Positions 48,549 to 60,640 of a stretch of 64,000 bases of DNA are shown here, piece after piece. This stretch comes from Apricaphanius iberus (taxonomy: Eukaryota; Chordata; Actinopteri; Cyprinodontiformes; Aphaniidae). A model generated the notes under the pieces. The model saw only the letters and a list, made by a program, of their open reading frames with translations. It searched no databases and was not told where the DNA came from. Location of the stretch: the NCBI GenBank assembly GCA_028564705.1, contig JAPXFQ010002804.1, forward strand, positions 248,001 to 312,000, in the 5' to 3' direction. A program made the position numbers and the translations under genes. Numbering within the stretch: the first letter of the stretch is position 1; each line of letters begins with the position of its first letter.

Positions 48549-48907
48549 CACCAAACAAAAACATATTTGAATAAACATGTTTAATACAAGTAAAGGCTGT
48601 TTTTTTATCAACTTCCTCTTGAGAAAGTATGACTTCATCTGTAAGTTACTTGAGATAAGACTTTACCAAATGCATGGACATAAACACGAATTAAGAAAAA
48701 AAGGGGTTTTCAAAGGCACAGTTTTAAAACTAGGATAATAAATAAAATCGAATCCATATGCATAGAACTGTGTGTTGTTTGTATGCCAAGCAAAAAATGG
48801 GAAAACGGTTGGACGGGGATGAAGGCTTACTAAGTCGGCTTGTTTGTTGTCCCAGAATTATCTGATTCTTTTTCTGAGACGAGGAAAACAGCCAGTGGCA
48901 TGCAGTG

Positions 48908-49160
48908 CAGGGAGTAACACATTACAAAAGTAACGAATTACAAGAAATATACTGTATTACCTTTTTCAGTTAAGGAGTAATGTAACGCATTACTTATAAA
49001 ATGCACAACAATATATTACTGGTCAGAAGTTCAGTAACGCGGCTTACAAGTACATTTAAAATAGTTTTCATGCCCAACTAATTCAGTGGACCAAATTGAC
49101 TTGGATTTCGCAGACAAAGATGCACATGGTACTTCCTGTTGCTCAAAACATCAGAGAATC
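48908..49160. repeat. hAT-like repeat fragment (AAGTAACG/ATTACTT-rich)
   Basis: AGGGAGTAACACATTAC, AAAAGTAACGAATTACA and TAATGTAACGCATTACTT are the subterminal motifs of CAGTGTTGGG-type hAT elements such as 25710-26572. No clean ends. Confidence 0.4.
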
Positions 49161-49565
49161 AGGATGGCTGAGGAAAAGATCGATCGACTCCACACTTACA
49201 TGGTGGAATTTTTTACACTATCTCCCTGACCTCATAACCACCCGTTGAAAGACTGTTCAGTTTCAGGATTATCATATTGGTCAAACATCTTAGATTTACA
49301 GTATGTCAAAAATGTCCTCTGTTCTGGTGTTAAAATGCTCTATATAAATCTGTCAAGAAAACCATATTCTAGAAGTAATGCTCTTTGTATATGTTCTCTA
49401 TTATCAATCTGGCCTTCATGTTTGTTTCTTTCCTACTTTTACCCCCCTTTTTGTTTGAGACAGAGACTTGTGTATCAAGAATTAAAGGATACTATTTGAG
49501 GATTATTTGAAGACTTCTCATCCCGTTTTGCTGTCTGCTCTTGATGTGGAGTTGCTTTTATCACC

Positions 49566-50164
49566 ACATCTGGGGCCGTATTCACAAAGAATCTTAGGGC
49601 TAAAAGTAGGTCCTAACTGGCGAATTTAGGAGTAGCTCCTAAAAAATGTGGGCGTGTCACTCCTAAATTTAGGACTCCTAGTTTCTAGAGATAAAAGTAA
49701 TTCACAACAACTTTTAGGCCTAAAAGTAGCTACTAAGTCTGGGAGTCCTTAAGAGAAGTCGAGGGGACTCCTAACTCCCTAAGACCTATTCACAAAGACT
49801 CCCAAAACGATCGAGAAGGTTTTGAACTTGGTGCGGGATGCAATCACGTCTCCAACTAAATGTATAACAACCCGATCAGTCCAGAACTTAAATGTTTAGC
49901 GACAGTAAGATATTTAGCCACAGGGAGAATGCAACTTTGTAACGCGGACGACTTGGGTACATATATCACAACCATCTATCAGCCGATCAATCCACCAAAC
50001 TCTTAAAGCGCTCTGTGGACCACACATTATCCACCATTTCATCCGTTTCCCATTAGACATCCAGCAACTGCATTAAATTAAAGCCAATTGTATTTATTGC
50101 AGGTATGCCAGGGGTGGTTGGAGCTGTGGATGGCACTCATATCAAAATAATTGTGGATGTTTAA
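49566..50164 (+). pseudogene. PIF/Harbinger transposase remnant
   Basis: Left end GGCCGTATTCACAAAGAATC is Harbinger-like. Later broken frames contain HHFIRFPLDIQQLH and then GMPGVVGAVDGTHIKIIVDV (50102-50161) before a stop. The AVDGTHI motif holds the first catalytic Asp of the DDE nuclease of Harbinger/HARBI1 proteins. The rest of the nuclease is absent. The right inverted end was not found. Confidence 0.8.
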
Positions 50165-50219
50165 GTAAATAGGAAAAGATATCACTCCATAAACACAGAT
50201 TGTTTTTGACTTCGAAGAC

Positions 50220-50239
50220 TATATATATATATATATATA
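50220..50239. repeat. (AT)n microsatellite, short
   Basis: About 20 bases of alternating TA. Confidence 0.9.
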
Positions 50240-50439
50240 ACCTTTTGATTTTGGAAGTGGTATTAAAATTTTCCTCCACTGTCGAAGGCATTTAAGACTT
50301 TTTTTAATCAAAAAGAGAAATCCAGCCCCAATCAGCAGACACACAAGAAAGTAAGCAATCTCCCACCAAACGTTCTAATTGTTCATTATGGTACATTAAA
50401 TGGAATGAAATATTCCTGAAGCAAAAACACTAGTGTTGT

Positions 50440-50650
50440 CAGTTGCTCCCAAAATACAGTGAGACATTTCAGAAAACATCCTGATATCATAAATCATACA
50501 TCCGAAATCAACATCCGAAACCAGAAAAGCTTGTTATCCACACAGGATCCAACAATCGAACAATCAGAAATTTTGAAAAGAGATTTTTCTAATCTGCTGC
50601 AAAAGCTTGGGGGACTTAAAGATGCATTCCAGATGATTCATTTATTTATT
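50440..50650 (+). pseudogene. LINE ORF1 esterase-like remnant
   Basis: One frame gives VRHFRKHPDIINHTSEINIR-type sequence, a shifted frame gives KLVIHTGSN, and the first frame resumes with QSEILKRDFSNLLQKL. VIHxGSND followed by QSExLKxDFxxLL is what I recall of the SGNH-esterase-like ORF1 in fish CR1/L2 LINEs. At least two frameshifts. No polymerase part follows. Confidence 0.5.
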
Positions 50651-51435
50651 AGTTTTATTTTTCCTTAAAATTATGCGAGAGCTGCTGCAGTTACAGTGGC
50701 AGGTCTGGAAAAATCAGCTCCTAGAACGGGAGCAACAATAAGATGAACTTGGTGAAGACAGAGTCACTCAAAGACAAATTAGAATACACGTAAATATATC
50801 GGGGAAATGGGACAGTAAGTTTCCTTCCCTCCAGAGGAACTGGACGGGGCGCAGCATCAACGCAGGTAGGCGTGGTTCTGTTCTCTTAGTGACTAGTGAC
50901 AGATTAAAACATGTTGGAAATGACCGATGAAGGTAGGACATTGTCGGCAAAGAATATAAAGTCCTATTTAAAAAAATCTTAAGAGGCACTCCATCTGCCT
51001 CTGTCTCCCCTTGGATCAGAGTTTGAATTAATAAATGTATTTAATAATGTGAGTCAGACCTGCTGTATTTATTGTTGAAAGTAGTTTAATTCAGCCTAGT
51101 TCATATATAAGATGGCTAAGAGAATAAAGAATGGAAACAGATTTCAAATTAATAATAAAATGTTTTCTTCCTTGAATCAGTCGATCTTAAGGAGAATAAA
51201 ATTCAAGGTTTTTTTGAGGCATCAGACAATACCATATGGGTTTGTTTCCTCTCTGCGCTAGAAACAATGTGTTTCTTTAATATATATGATGTGCACTGTG
51301 AAGCATCTTGATGTGCTAAATAAATAAATCCAATCAATGATTATGATTAATAATGCCACAAAAATAGTTTTCATAATTAGATGTTTACAATTTTTGAATA
51401 CAGGGTTAAAAATATTTCATATTGAGTGATAAGCA
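50651..51435. other. No gene seen; short LINE-tail motif
   Basis: 51283-51340 (TGCACTGTGAAGCATCTTGA, then TAAATAAATCCAATCAATGA) resembles an L2 3' tail. The remainder is unassigned. Confidence 0.4.
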
Positions 51436-51734
51436 GGGGTGTATCTAGAAAGTTTTTAAAGGGGCCCAGTTATGATCTTGGGGTGTTCCACCAAAATAAA
51501 AACAGGACTGAAATACAAAAGGGGCGGGGCCTAGACTGAGTGACAAACACCAGAGTTACAACATGGGGAAAAACAAAGATGTGCTTCGACATAAATAAAT
51601 AAAACCCATAAATGAATTAGTTATTTGTTCTTCATCTATTTTTGTGCAATAAAAAATTATCTACAAAAAATGAAAATGGTTAAAATGTGCGTTAGTTAAA
51701 ACGTTCAAATTTGGATAGTATGCCCTGGGTCGCT

Positions 51735-51789
51735 GGGGGGGGGGGGGGGTTACATAGTACTGGACCCTGGCCCTGGGTCCAGTACTATG
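51735..51789. repeat. 15-G run next to a perfect 15-bp hairpin
   Basis: G run at 51735-51749. CATAGTACTGGACCC at 51753-51767, loop TGGCCCT, exact complement 51775-51789. The right half of the hairpin is also the start of the dispersed repeat copy beginning at 51780. Confidence 0.9.
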
Positions 51790-52009
51790 ATAACAGGTTA
51801 GTTATTCACAACATTTGTTATTTTTCTTAAGTCCCTCCTTCCTCCCATCGACCCCTATGAAATTCACACTGACCAGCAACTTTTTTTATCCTATAGAATT
51901 CAAGCTTCTGTTGTGTCGAATGTCAATCAACGTGCATGCACATTGCACAAACCTGTGGAGATGAAGCCGCGCAGAAAGGTCGCTCTGTGTTTTCCTGCTT
52001 ACAGTAACC
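51780..52009. repeat. Dispersed repeat, copy 2 (matches 41564-41801)
   Basis: Direct copy with about one difference per ten bases and some indels. No coding frame. Confidence 0.8.
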
Positions 52010-52548
52010 ATAATGACATAATGATAGAGGAAATTATAAAAATATATAGAACAATTTTTATGCTTTAAAAATGGCTTAAGACCATTCAGTTAAATGTATC
52101 AATAACTTAAAATATTCAGTGGTGCAAAATATCTTTTCAGAGACAATGACTGTTATACAGTTGTTATACAGGCGGAGAGGTGAAATTGTTGCTCAAAGCT
52201 CTGGACTTTCTTATAATAAAAAGGTGAATGCCAACCACACCAGCTAAAAAGAGCGACAATGTTGCAATTTTGGTCCCCCAGTCGAACCGAGTCTACCAGA
52301 CTATCAGATGTGAATACAGCCTAAGTGACAGTCTTCATAACTTCAGCCTGTCACAGCATTTCAAACAACTAACTCACAATCAATCAATCAAATTAAACAG
52401 GTAATTTTCTCCTCTGCTGTATTTTTTTTCCTACCCTATGGCACTCTATCCGGTCTGAATTCTGTACTCTGCCCCCTAGTAATAAGTAGGGGGAAGAGTA
52501 CTTTCAGAAAAATTAGTATTGGCAAAGCAAGTTATTCTTTTTGTGTTG

Positions 52549-52910
52549 AGGCAGTAGGGAGTGTTACTGGCAGTTGGTTAGAGTAACTAATAAAATAACT
52601 TTTAATCCAACATACAGTGGGGCAAAAAAAGTATTTAGTCAGCCACCGATAAATTCTTTAAAATCCTACAATGTGAATTCCTGGATTTTTTTCCAAATTC
52701 TGTCTCTCACAGTTGAAGTGTACCTATGATGAAAATTACTGACCTCTGTCATCATTTTAAGTGGGAGAACTTGCACAATCGGTGGCTGACTAAATACTTT
52801 TTTGCCCCACTGTAGGTATTTTAATATAATCAATAAAGTAATTAAGTTATTTTTGGAAGGAGTAATCATTAGTCAGATTACTACTACTCAGAGTAACTAG
52901 GCAACACTGT
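52549..52910. repeat. hAT-like repeat (CAGTGTTGCC end), copy 2, interrupted by a MITE
   Basis: Begins CAGTAGGGAGTGTTACTGGC and ends GGCAACACTG, like 15947-16110. The MITE at 52615-52812 splits it. Confidence 0.55.
52615..52812. mobile_element. Tc1/mariner-type MITE, intact ends
   Basis: 198 bases bounded by TA (52613-52614 and 52813-52814). Inverted ends start CAGTGGGGCAAAAAA and continue through AGTATTTAGTCAGCCACCGA on both strands, with one A more in the left run. Clean ends and high arm identity imply a fairly recent insertion. Confidence 0.92.
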
Positions 52911-54219
52911 ATATAGTACAAGACCAGCTTATCTAATACGGTCTTTGGTCATTTTGAACATGAGGTGTAGCGAACAACAAAACAGACGGCTTGTTTTACA
53001 TGCATTTTAGAGTATTCAGTGAGCTGCACTTCTAGTAAAAAACGTCCAAGCTCAACCAAAACTCAGCCTCTGTCGGCTTTTGCTCCTTGGGTAGATCTGG
53101 GTTTACAAGCTGAAGTAAATTAACTGCCGTTGACCAGAAATGTCACTGCAATGTTAGGCAGACCTGCCAGAAAAGGTGTGCCCCCCCTGCCGTCAGGGCA
53201 AATAATTCCTTTGCCATGCTGACACACCAACGCTCAACTATAAAAGGAAAAGACCTCTGTCAATACCTATGCATTTAATATTTGCAAACTTTCTGACGGA
53301 GAAGTATAAACTAGGCTTAAGCTGTATGTGTCTGTTGTGAAATGCTATACATGTAAAAGCCTTAAAAATGTCTGCTACAAATTCTCTTACTTGATAAGAA
53401 TCAGTTTTTTGTATTTAGATTATGTTTTTCTTTGTTAGTATGTGGAGGTTTTTTGATGTAATGTGTGCTTGGAGGTAAATAGCATGCTAGTTATGATAGT
53501 GGCAGCTAAGGTAATTAGCAACCATGTTAAATGGACTTTGTTCGTGTTTTATGTAATTGTGTGATATAAAAATGTTAACAGTGTTTTCGGAAACTGTAAG
53601 CAGTTATTCTCGATAAGGATGTGTGTGTGTTTAATGCATAATTAGCTGTTATTTTTGTATTTTGGATTAGCACCACTAAACAGTTTTAAACTAAGAGAGA
53701 ATATGAATTTTAGCTTCGTATGACTAAGTGGGTGAGCCTGCAGTGAAATGCTGCACTGGCAAAAGTCTTAAATATATCTGATACTGATTCTCCTACCAGC
53801 ATAGGAGAAAATCGGCCTGAAGAGGGAGAAACCGCAATTTTGTGGAAAGCATGTCCCCCCTGTTGTTCTGCTGATGGTGAGTCGCGGAACCACTGCGAGG
53901 AGAGTTCTGCTGAGGTACTTACAAACACATATTATATTATATATTTTTTATTATTTATTTTTTTCATTCATAGAAAGTGGATGAAAAGGGGATATGACCA
54001 TGCCAAAAGAGGCATAAAATCTCTAGTCCATGAAAATAATATTCAGTATTGGACATTGACAGTTAATTGTTGTTATACCCTAAATAAATACTTCTGCTCA
54101 AAGTTCCTGCTTGTTACACCTTTGTTTTTTTCTTTATTCTTTGTTCAACTGACTCTTGGGTTACAATACCACTATCAAACAGCAGTTTCTCGGGAACAAT
54201 TCATTTGAAAACTTTAAAC
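52911..54219. other. No gene seen
   Basis: Non-coding. 53340-53380 and 53735-53790 share a loose TGTGAAATGCT..CTTAAA..TCTGATAC-like pattern, possibly an old duplication. Open frame 53840-54208 has no known domain. Confidence 0.4.
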
Positions 54220-55345
54220 ATCCTCACCTTCATCTGCTCAACACAAACTCAGTGAACAAGCAGGCAGATAATGTTCTCTCTAAAATTTCAGAAGTCCTTG
54301 ATAGCAAATGATCAACTGGTACATAGTGAAAATGGGGAGTGTCAACGAGCCAAGAGAAAATGGCGGAAAAGATCTACAAAGACAGACTGAACAGATATTA
54401 CTTAATTTTGAAAGATGCAAGGAAATTGTCCTTTTTTAAATCATTAAGAGCAACAGTAATGTACAAACTTTATCTGCAACAGTTGAAACACTTACTAATC
54501 CTCCAATGACAGTAGCTCCTGAACTAAACTCCACCAGTGTCTTTAATGAATTTACCAGCTACAGTATTTCACTGAAAAGACTGACAATTAAAGGGTCAAT
54601 CACTACTTCAGTACCAAACCTGTTACCAATGTCATCCCAACTAAACACCAATGTACAGAAAATGTCTGAATTCCAAAAACTGAAAAAAAAAAAAAAATAA
54701 CTTGAATAAATCAATAAATTATGCCTCTCTTCTTGCTGCACCAAAATCTTACCTACAGTTTTTCTTATGAAAATTTTCCGTTAGTGGGTTGGATCTGATT
54801 CCAATAGTTAACTCATCCCTCCTGTCAGGTGTCCTGCCCCAGGCTTTAAAAACAGCAGTCATCAAGCCACTACTAAAGATGAACAACCTGGACAACACAT
54901 TAATGCAGAACTGCAAGCCTATCTCTGAATCTTCCATTCATCAGCAAGATTATTGACAATGCTGTTTTCCAACAATTAAATAGCTTACTAACAATGACCT
55001 CCTGCTTTGATACTTATCAGTCTGGTTTCCGTGTTCACCACAGCACTGAGTCTGCCCTCATCAAAGTTTCCAACAACATCCGTATAAATACAGGCTCTGG
55101 TAGAACCACAGTGCATTAAGCAAATCAATGGATGGATGTGCTATAATTTTCTCCAGCTGAATAAAAACAAAACTCTAAGAAAACATAAAGACAATATTAA
55201 GGTCAGCCTTATATCACTTGTAGCCCTTCACTGTAGCTCAGAGATGCTTTACTAGCTTTATGAATTATTGAATGGCTGTTATACTGTGTGTCTGTAATGT
55301 TGTTTTTTACTATTTGATTTCTGCTATAAATGTAAAGTACCTTGC
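54220..55345 (+). pseudogene. L2-type LINE polymerase remnant
   Basis: Interrupted frames give the spacer before the reverse transcriptase (VETLTNPP, PELNSTSVFNEFTSY), then TAVIKPLLKMNNLDNTLMQN, DTYQSGFRVHHSTESALIKV and, after a deletion, NQWMDV and FLQLNKN, all in L2 order. The catalytic DD motif region is deleted. A 3'-tail-like AATGTAAAGTACCTTG follows at about 55330. Many stops; older than the copy at 34544. Confidence 0.8.
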
Positions 55346-55727
55346 CTTGCTTTTAACCCTTTAGCTGTTCCAGAAGCTGCTACAATCTTACTTTTGAGGG
55401 CCTTAGATGGCTCTATTTAGCTTACATATAATTTTAGATAGACTGCATGATGGTGCAGTTGTAATTGGTATTGCCTGGAAATAAAGTTCCTTTTTGTTCT
55501 AATCTTGACTGCTGGGCTTTCCACAAGGAATTGAAATGTTGTACAAGTGCATGTGTGGGTACTTTCGCAGTAATGCAGCTTCCTGTACACCCAGATAGAG
55601 TACATGTATGTTAGGTGAAATGATCATCTCCAATGAGCCCTGGTGTTAACATGTGCATAACTTGTTTTGCCCTGTTTTGAACTGGGTAACACTGAGTAAG
55701 TGTCTTTCACTCACTAAGGCAGAGGTC

Positions 55728-55750
55728 CATCCAGCCACCCTGGCTGGATG
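55728..55750. repeat. Short hairpin
   Basis: CATCCAGCCA, CCC loop, exact complement. Confidence 0.85.
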
Positions 55751-56046
55751 AATTAACAGATGGATAAATATGGGCATATCCTACCTTATTACCCACCAGA
55801 AATGTTATTAATTTCATATTTTCCTTTTCATTATTGATATGTCTAAAGATATAAAAATACAAAGGCTTTTACAATATAAGGTATTCTTTTGTTTTAAGCT
55901 TTTCTCGTCAGAGCCTCCAACCCTGCGTGCAAAGAAACTAAAGCATTCAACCCTATGCTACATACATCCTGAGAACTCATCTCTGGACAAATATATTTTA
56001 TGGTAATCATACAAACATAATGGAAAAGCTGGCATGATAAGGGAGC

Positions 56047-56190
56047 AGAGGTAGGTTGAGTACTTAAAAATTGTACTCAAGTAAGAGTAGCACTACTTTA
56101 ATGTATTTTTACTAAAGTAAAAGTAAAAGGGAGTCATCCAAGAAATTTCTGAAGGAGTGAAAGAGTATTTCCTAAAAAACTACTTCAGTA
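56047..56190. repeat. hAT-like fragment (GTACTCAAGTAA family)
   Basis: AGAGGTAGGTTGAGTACTT, then TGTACTCAAGTAAGAGTAGC and AGTAAAAGTAAAAGGGAGTC, is a common fish hAT end with AAGTA reiterations. Right end not found. Confidence 0.5.
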
Positions 56191-56524
56191 ATGCAAAAGA
56201 TAAAAAGGAAGATAAATAAAATCAACATGTTGGCTAGTATATTGACTTTTGATGTTGATTGTATTATCGATAAACAACTTTTTAAGCGACTCTGTAAAAG
56301 TCCTTGCAAGCAAAACAAGTGTCAGGGTCCTGACCCTCCTACATTTTTATTTTATGGGTCAGAAGCTGGAAAGTTTGGGAACTACTGGTCTAGACTTCGT
56401 ACATATGTGTACGAAGAATATACAAGGAGTAAATGGCCTGTACTTAAATGACTATTTCATCTTAAAGACGCCAACATGTTTGGCACGACATTCTGTCAAT
56501 CATCCATTCATTGACATAGTGATG

Positions 56525-56745
56525 GTGATAAGCTACATTATAGCAACAGATGACCTGGTGATACATACAATCGGTGCCACTGGGCGACCGGGTCCTCTGA
56601 CCACCATCAGCAGGCCAGGCAGGTGTAGTGTTTTCCCCAAGGACACAATAAATGAGAAATACGGAACAGGGGTTTGGACCATCAACTCATCAGTTACAGG
56701 ACGAACCCCTACCATCTGAAGCAGCATCGCCCAATGTGATACAGT
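56525..56745 (-). repeat. tRNA-derived SINE-like copy
   Basis: On the minus strand it starts with a decayed A-box-like TGCTTCAGATGGTAGGGG and a B-box-like GATGGTCCAAACCCC, followed by GTGTCCTTGGGGAAAACACT and GACCCGGTCGCCCAGTGGCA. The body is one I recognise as common in teleosts. Both promoter boxes are degenerate, so transcription is unlikely. Confidence 0.45.
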
Positions 56746-58380
56746 TATTTTTCCCATTGTATCTTGTGATCCAAGACAAAAGTGAATGGGAAACAATGGG
56801 TATTTACATACTTGTTTTATCTATTCAGTTTTAGTAAATGCCACATTTATCCACCTAGTATCAATTCTGCTGATGATATTTCCAATAACGTGCAGAACAA
56901 CATTGACTAAGCAGCAGGATCTGCATTGGTCAGCTAGGACCAGTTCAGGTTGCCCTGGCTCTATAACATCATGCCCAGAGTGAAAGCACTCTGAAGTGCT
57001 GTTGTTGTCCACCAGCAGCTAAGAACACAAAGTCATCACGTCATTTTACTCCGAATGTCAGTTGTGTTTTGCAGCTCAAAGCTCTGGCTGAATTATTTAT
57101 TTTCCAAGACTTTGCTGTGTTTTTCCTGTTCTCTTTGTTCAGGAGGTCTAAGCCAAGCTGCTGCAGACGGAGCCCAGGGATTCAGCAAGTGTTGTGGCGA
57201 TTATAAAGCCTATTTAAAATGTCCTTAGCGAAATATTGTTATCATAAGAGTCGGAGTACACTCTGACTGAAATGTCAATTTCTGTTTGTCTTGCTAATAC
57301 ATTTTCTTTGTGTGTGTAATATGCATTCAGTTAGACACACACAGTTTTACAGATGGGACCCAAGGGCCAACATTTTCTCTGAAAACTACTAATCAACAAT
57401 GACTCACCCAGCAGCTTATCAGATACTCTTTGTAACACTGCTGCTCAGTTTTTTTGTTTGTTTTTCTCCTTGGGTTGAAGCACAGTCCTGCCTGGGACTA
57501 ATTTTATTGATAAAACACCCCAGTGTAGATAAATATTAACAAGGATGACTCATGTTTTCTTCAAGAGTAAAAGCCAATCAGTGTTTCATTTTAAAGAAGG
57601 TTGCACTAACTTCCTCCTTATTAAGTGCACGCTGCCAACTGTCTTTGAAGTCTTACATTGTAAGACAAACGTCCTCCATCAGCTTTATCACTCTGTTAAA
57701 AACTATCACAGCATCCCAAGGAATAAGAATATGGAGTTTGTTTCAAGATATGGGGGTACATTTGAGGGTTATCTGGTAAAAAAAAAAAAAAAAAAAACTT
57801 CCACCATATTTTCTTTTATTGTTGATAATGAAAAGAGTGAGAAGTAAATTCCCAAATAAAGGAAAGGAGAATAAGGGCCCACAAGATATAGCCCCCAACT
57901 AATTTGGACAAACCCAACGAGCTAAGTACTGTGTCTGGAAATTAGTTTGAAAATATGACAACAACAAAAAAATCCTTATTTAAGACATAAAACACCTTCC
58001 AAAAAGCTTTTAAAACCAAATATAGCTTTCATGTTTTTACGTTCAAAATTATGCACAACAAAAGTATGTGCAAAAGTCTGAAAACCCCCAGAATTTTAAT
58101 AGGATAATAGACCAAAGCAGCAACTGGATATTAAACACTGAGGTATATTGCTGGGAGGAGATGTATCCATTGTCAAGCTTCAAGAGCCATAGTAAAAGAA
58201 TATTTAATACCTTGAAATTCTGTTTACACAACCCCAAGCAGATATGACCTATCCCTTTATTCCCTAGAGCAAAATATTTTTTAAATATACATGTCCATGT
58301 GTGCATTATAGAACAATAAAATTCAACCAAACTCTTGTTAGATTATAGTAAAATACCCAAAACATCTGTCCCAAGTCAAA
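56746..58380. other. No gene seen; poly-A run
   Basis: An A run of about 19 at 57779-57797. Non-coding otherwise; open frame 57545-57847 reads into that poly-A tract and has no motif. Confidence 0.5.
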
Positions 58381-58660
58381 GGGCCCGATTTATCAAGATT
58401 CCTGATAACGACGGCAAAATTGCATGGGCGCTAAAAAATTGCGCGAGTGGGTTGTCCTTAATTTGCGGGTGATTTACTAAGATTGCTCGAGCAGTTCTTA
58501 TCAGGGAAGTAAATGACCATCTGATGCAAATGAGGAGTTTGCGGCTGCTAATGCGAGCTGCACCACGGGTAGAGAGAGGAGGAATATGCACATGAATTCA
58601 TGATGCGTCTTTGGCGCAAAAAAAAAAGGAGGGGAGGGGGACATATGTATCAATTCTTTG
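58381..58660. repeat. Outer arm, left, of concentric inverted repeat
   Basis: Starts GGGCCCGATTTATCAAGATT. About 270 bases recur in reverse at 62519-62785: CATCATGAA, GCACATATTC, GCAGC..GCATT, GCAAATTAAGGACAA and GCCGTCGTTATCAGGAA-type segments align in order. The sequence style is that of PIF/Harbinger-like fish MITEs. Confidence 0.75.
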
Positions 58661-60640
58661 TTCTTTGGCTGTTTCAGAATTCATTCCTAATAGGCTAGAA
58701 CAGGGGTGATTTTAGGGCATTTTTGGGGTTGCCGTAGCACCCTTAAACTGAGTCAAAGCACCTCCTAAAGTTTGAGATTTTTTTTTTTTTTTACTATGTC
58801 ATTTTTTATATATAGATATATTATTGCTTGAAATGTTATATTTTTTAAAATTACAACTATATACATTTTTTATTCAGTTTTTATGCAAAAATATTTTTTT
58901 CCAAGCCGTCTTTAAACGTATCATACACATATGAGTGTCTGGTGATTCTCCAGCGGGAGTCTGTTGCAGAGAGCTGAATGTTCAGCAAACCAGATAAGAT
59001 AAGAGGATTTGCTGTTTTTACTAAACAAACTGTACTTTAAGATGTGTTTATGCATGCAGATAATCTTTGCTGAATGATTAATTAATAAATGGCAGTATGT
59101 TGTGATAAGCTAGTTATTGTTACCTGTTACATCCTACTGAAGTGTACTGCAAAATGATAAAAAAGATAAGCTCAGTTCTTCTGTACTACAACAATATCCA
59201 CTAAATAAATTTTGTGTGAGAGAAAAACTATTTTCATCATTTAGAGAAGAGTATTTCTCAGCATTTAAATTACAAACAAAGTAAAGGTGAATTTCACTAA
59301 ACAAACAGGACATGTTGCAGTTCATTTTTCTTTGAGTTGAGGTATGTCTGTCACCTCGGACTGCAGGTGGGCACCTTTAGTTGCTGTAGTTATTCTTACA
59401 GATCATCTCTTAAAAACACTGTATTGATATTTATTAAGTTATTTTCTATTTGTAAATCACCAATTAAAAAACACGTGTTGTTATGAAAGACTTTTGTAAA
59501 AATGATCCTTTTTCAAAAAACTTGATTTTTGTTTTATTATTTCAGAAATAATACCTTGTATTGGTAAAAACAAACACAAAAAAGCTTTGATTCAGAAAAA
59601 CTGAACGCTTAACTCATTTATTTTCTTGTTCATTTAGAAAAACAAAGCTTCATATTCCTTTATTTTTTTTTGTTAATTCAGACAAAACACGTTTTTGCAT
59701 TTATTCAAGCATTTTTTGGTTTAGGCATCAGAAGTCAACCAGACCGCAGTAGAAGATGAGATCAACAAATTTCTTAATATTTCAAACGCTTTTCTAATAT
59801 TTTCATGTTTCAGATATTTCTTATCACTAAATAAATCTGCCAAAGAGGTTATTATTTTGCAAACTTTTATCTTTTTTGTGTCTGAATGAATGATTGAATG
59901 AATGAATGAACAAACAATTGATCCCACAGTGGAAATTAATATATTAAGGCAACACACACATTAAATGAATATGAATAAAAGGCAAGTGAAAACAGACAGT
60001 AACATATTATAAAATGGACAAATAAACATAGCACTGTCTGTTAACAAAATAACTCAAAGTTGTTGACGGATTTGGATTCAATATTCAGGAAATGTCATGA
60101 ATGGGCCAAGGAACGCGTGATTACCTTACATCAGGTATTATGGAGGAATCTGAACTGTACCGAGTTGCTTGGCAGATGGCTAAGCTCTCCAAGTTCTGCT
60201 TTTCTAGTTATTTAAGATCATTTCTGACGTATTCAATCAGTTTGTGATATTTTTATGAGCAGTGAGTTTAGTCCTATGTTAGATGCATGTGCTGACATCA
60301 AAGCCAAGGTTCTACTGACTAAGTGACGGGATGCCCATTAACACTATATCTCCGGTTGTGTGTGTGTGTGTTAAAATGTACAAAACAGTCAAATGTGTCC
60401 TGCCTGGCTGGGCAGCTCTCTGGGTGCTCACCAGGAAGGTTAACCACTACAGGAGAAACTAATGCAGATCTATAACTCACTGTGCGCTCAGCGCGTCTTC
60501 AGCAGGTGGAGACGTGATGAGAGCGCATTTGGGGGGAAAACGGGTAAATATTTACATAACTCTCAGGTTTATGGCCATTACATTGTTAATTACTCTTAGT
60601 TTATAATGTGTGTGAAGGACATAATTAACCGTTGTTAAAT
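58661..60640. other. No gene seen; between outer and inner arms
   Basis: Very AT-rich. A hAT-like start CAGGGGTGATTTTAGGGC is at 58701. A TGAA-type short tandem lies at 59885-59910, and a GT run at about 60356-60371. No transposase frame. Confidence 0.5.

Noticed and set aside
48364..48638. Minus-strand open frames rich in Tyr-Ile repeats
   Set aside because: They are translations of the (AT)n microsatellite.
56191..56796. Open frames of 86-156 residues on both strands
   Set aside because: They cross the SINE-like repeat; reading frames are maintained only by chance.
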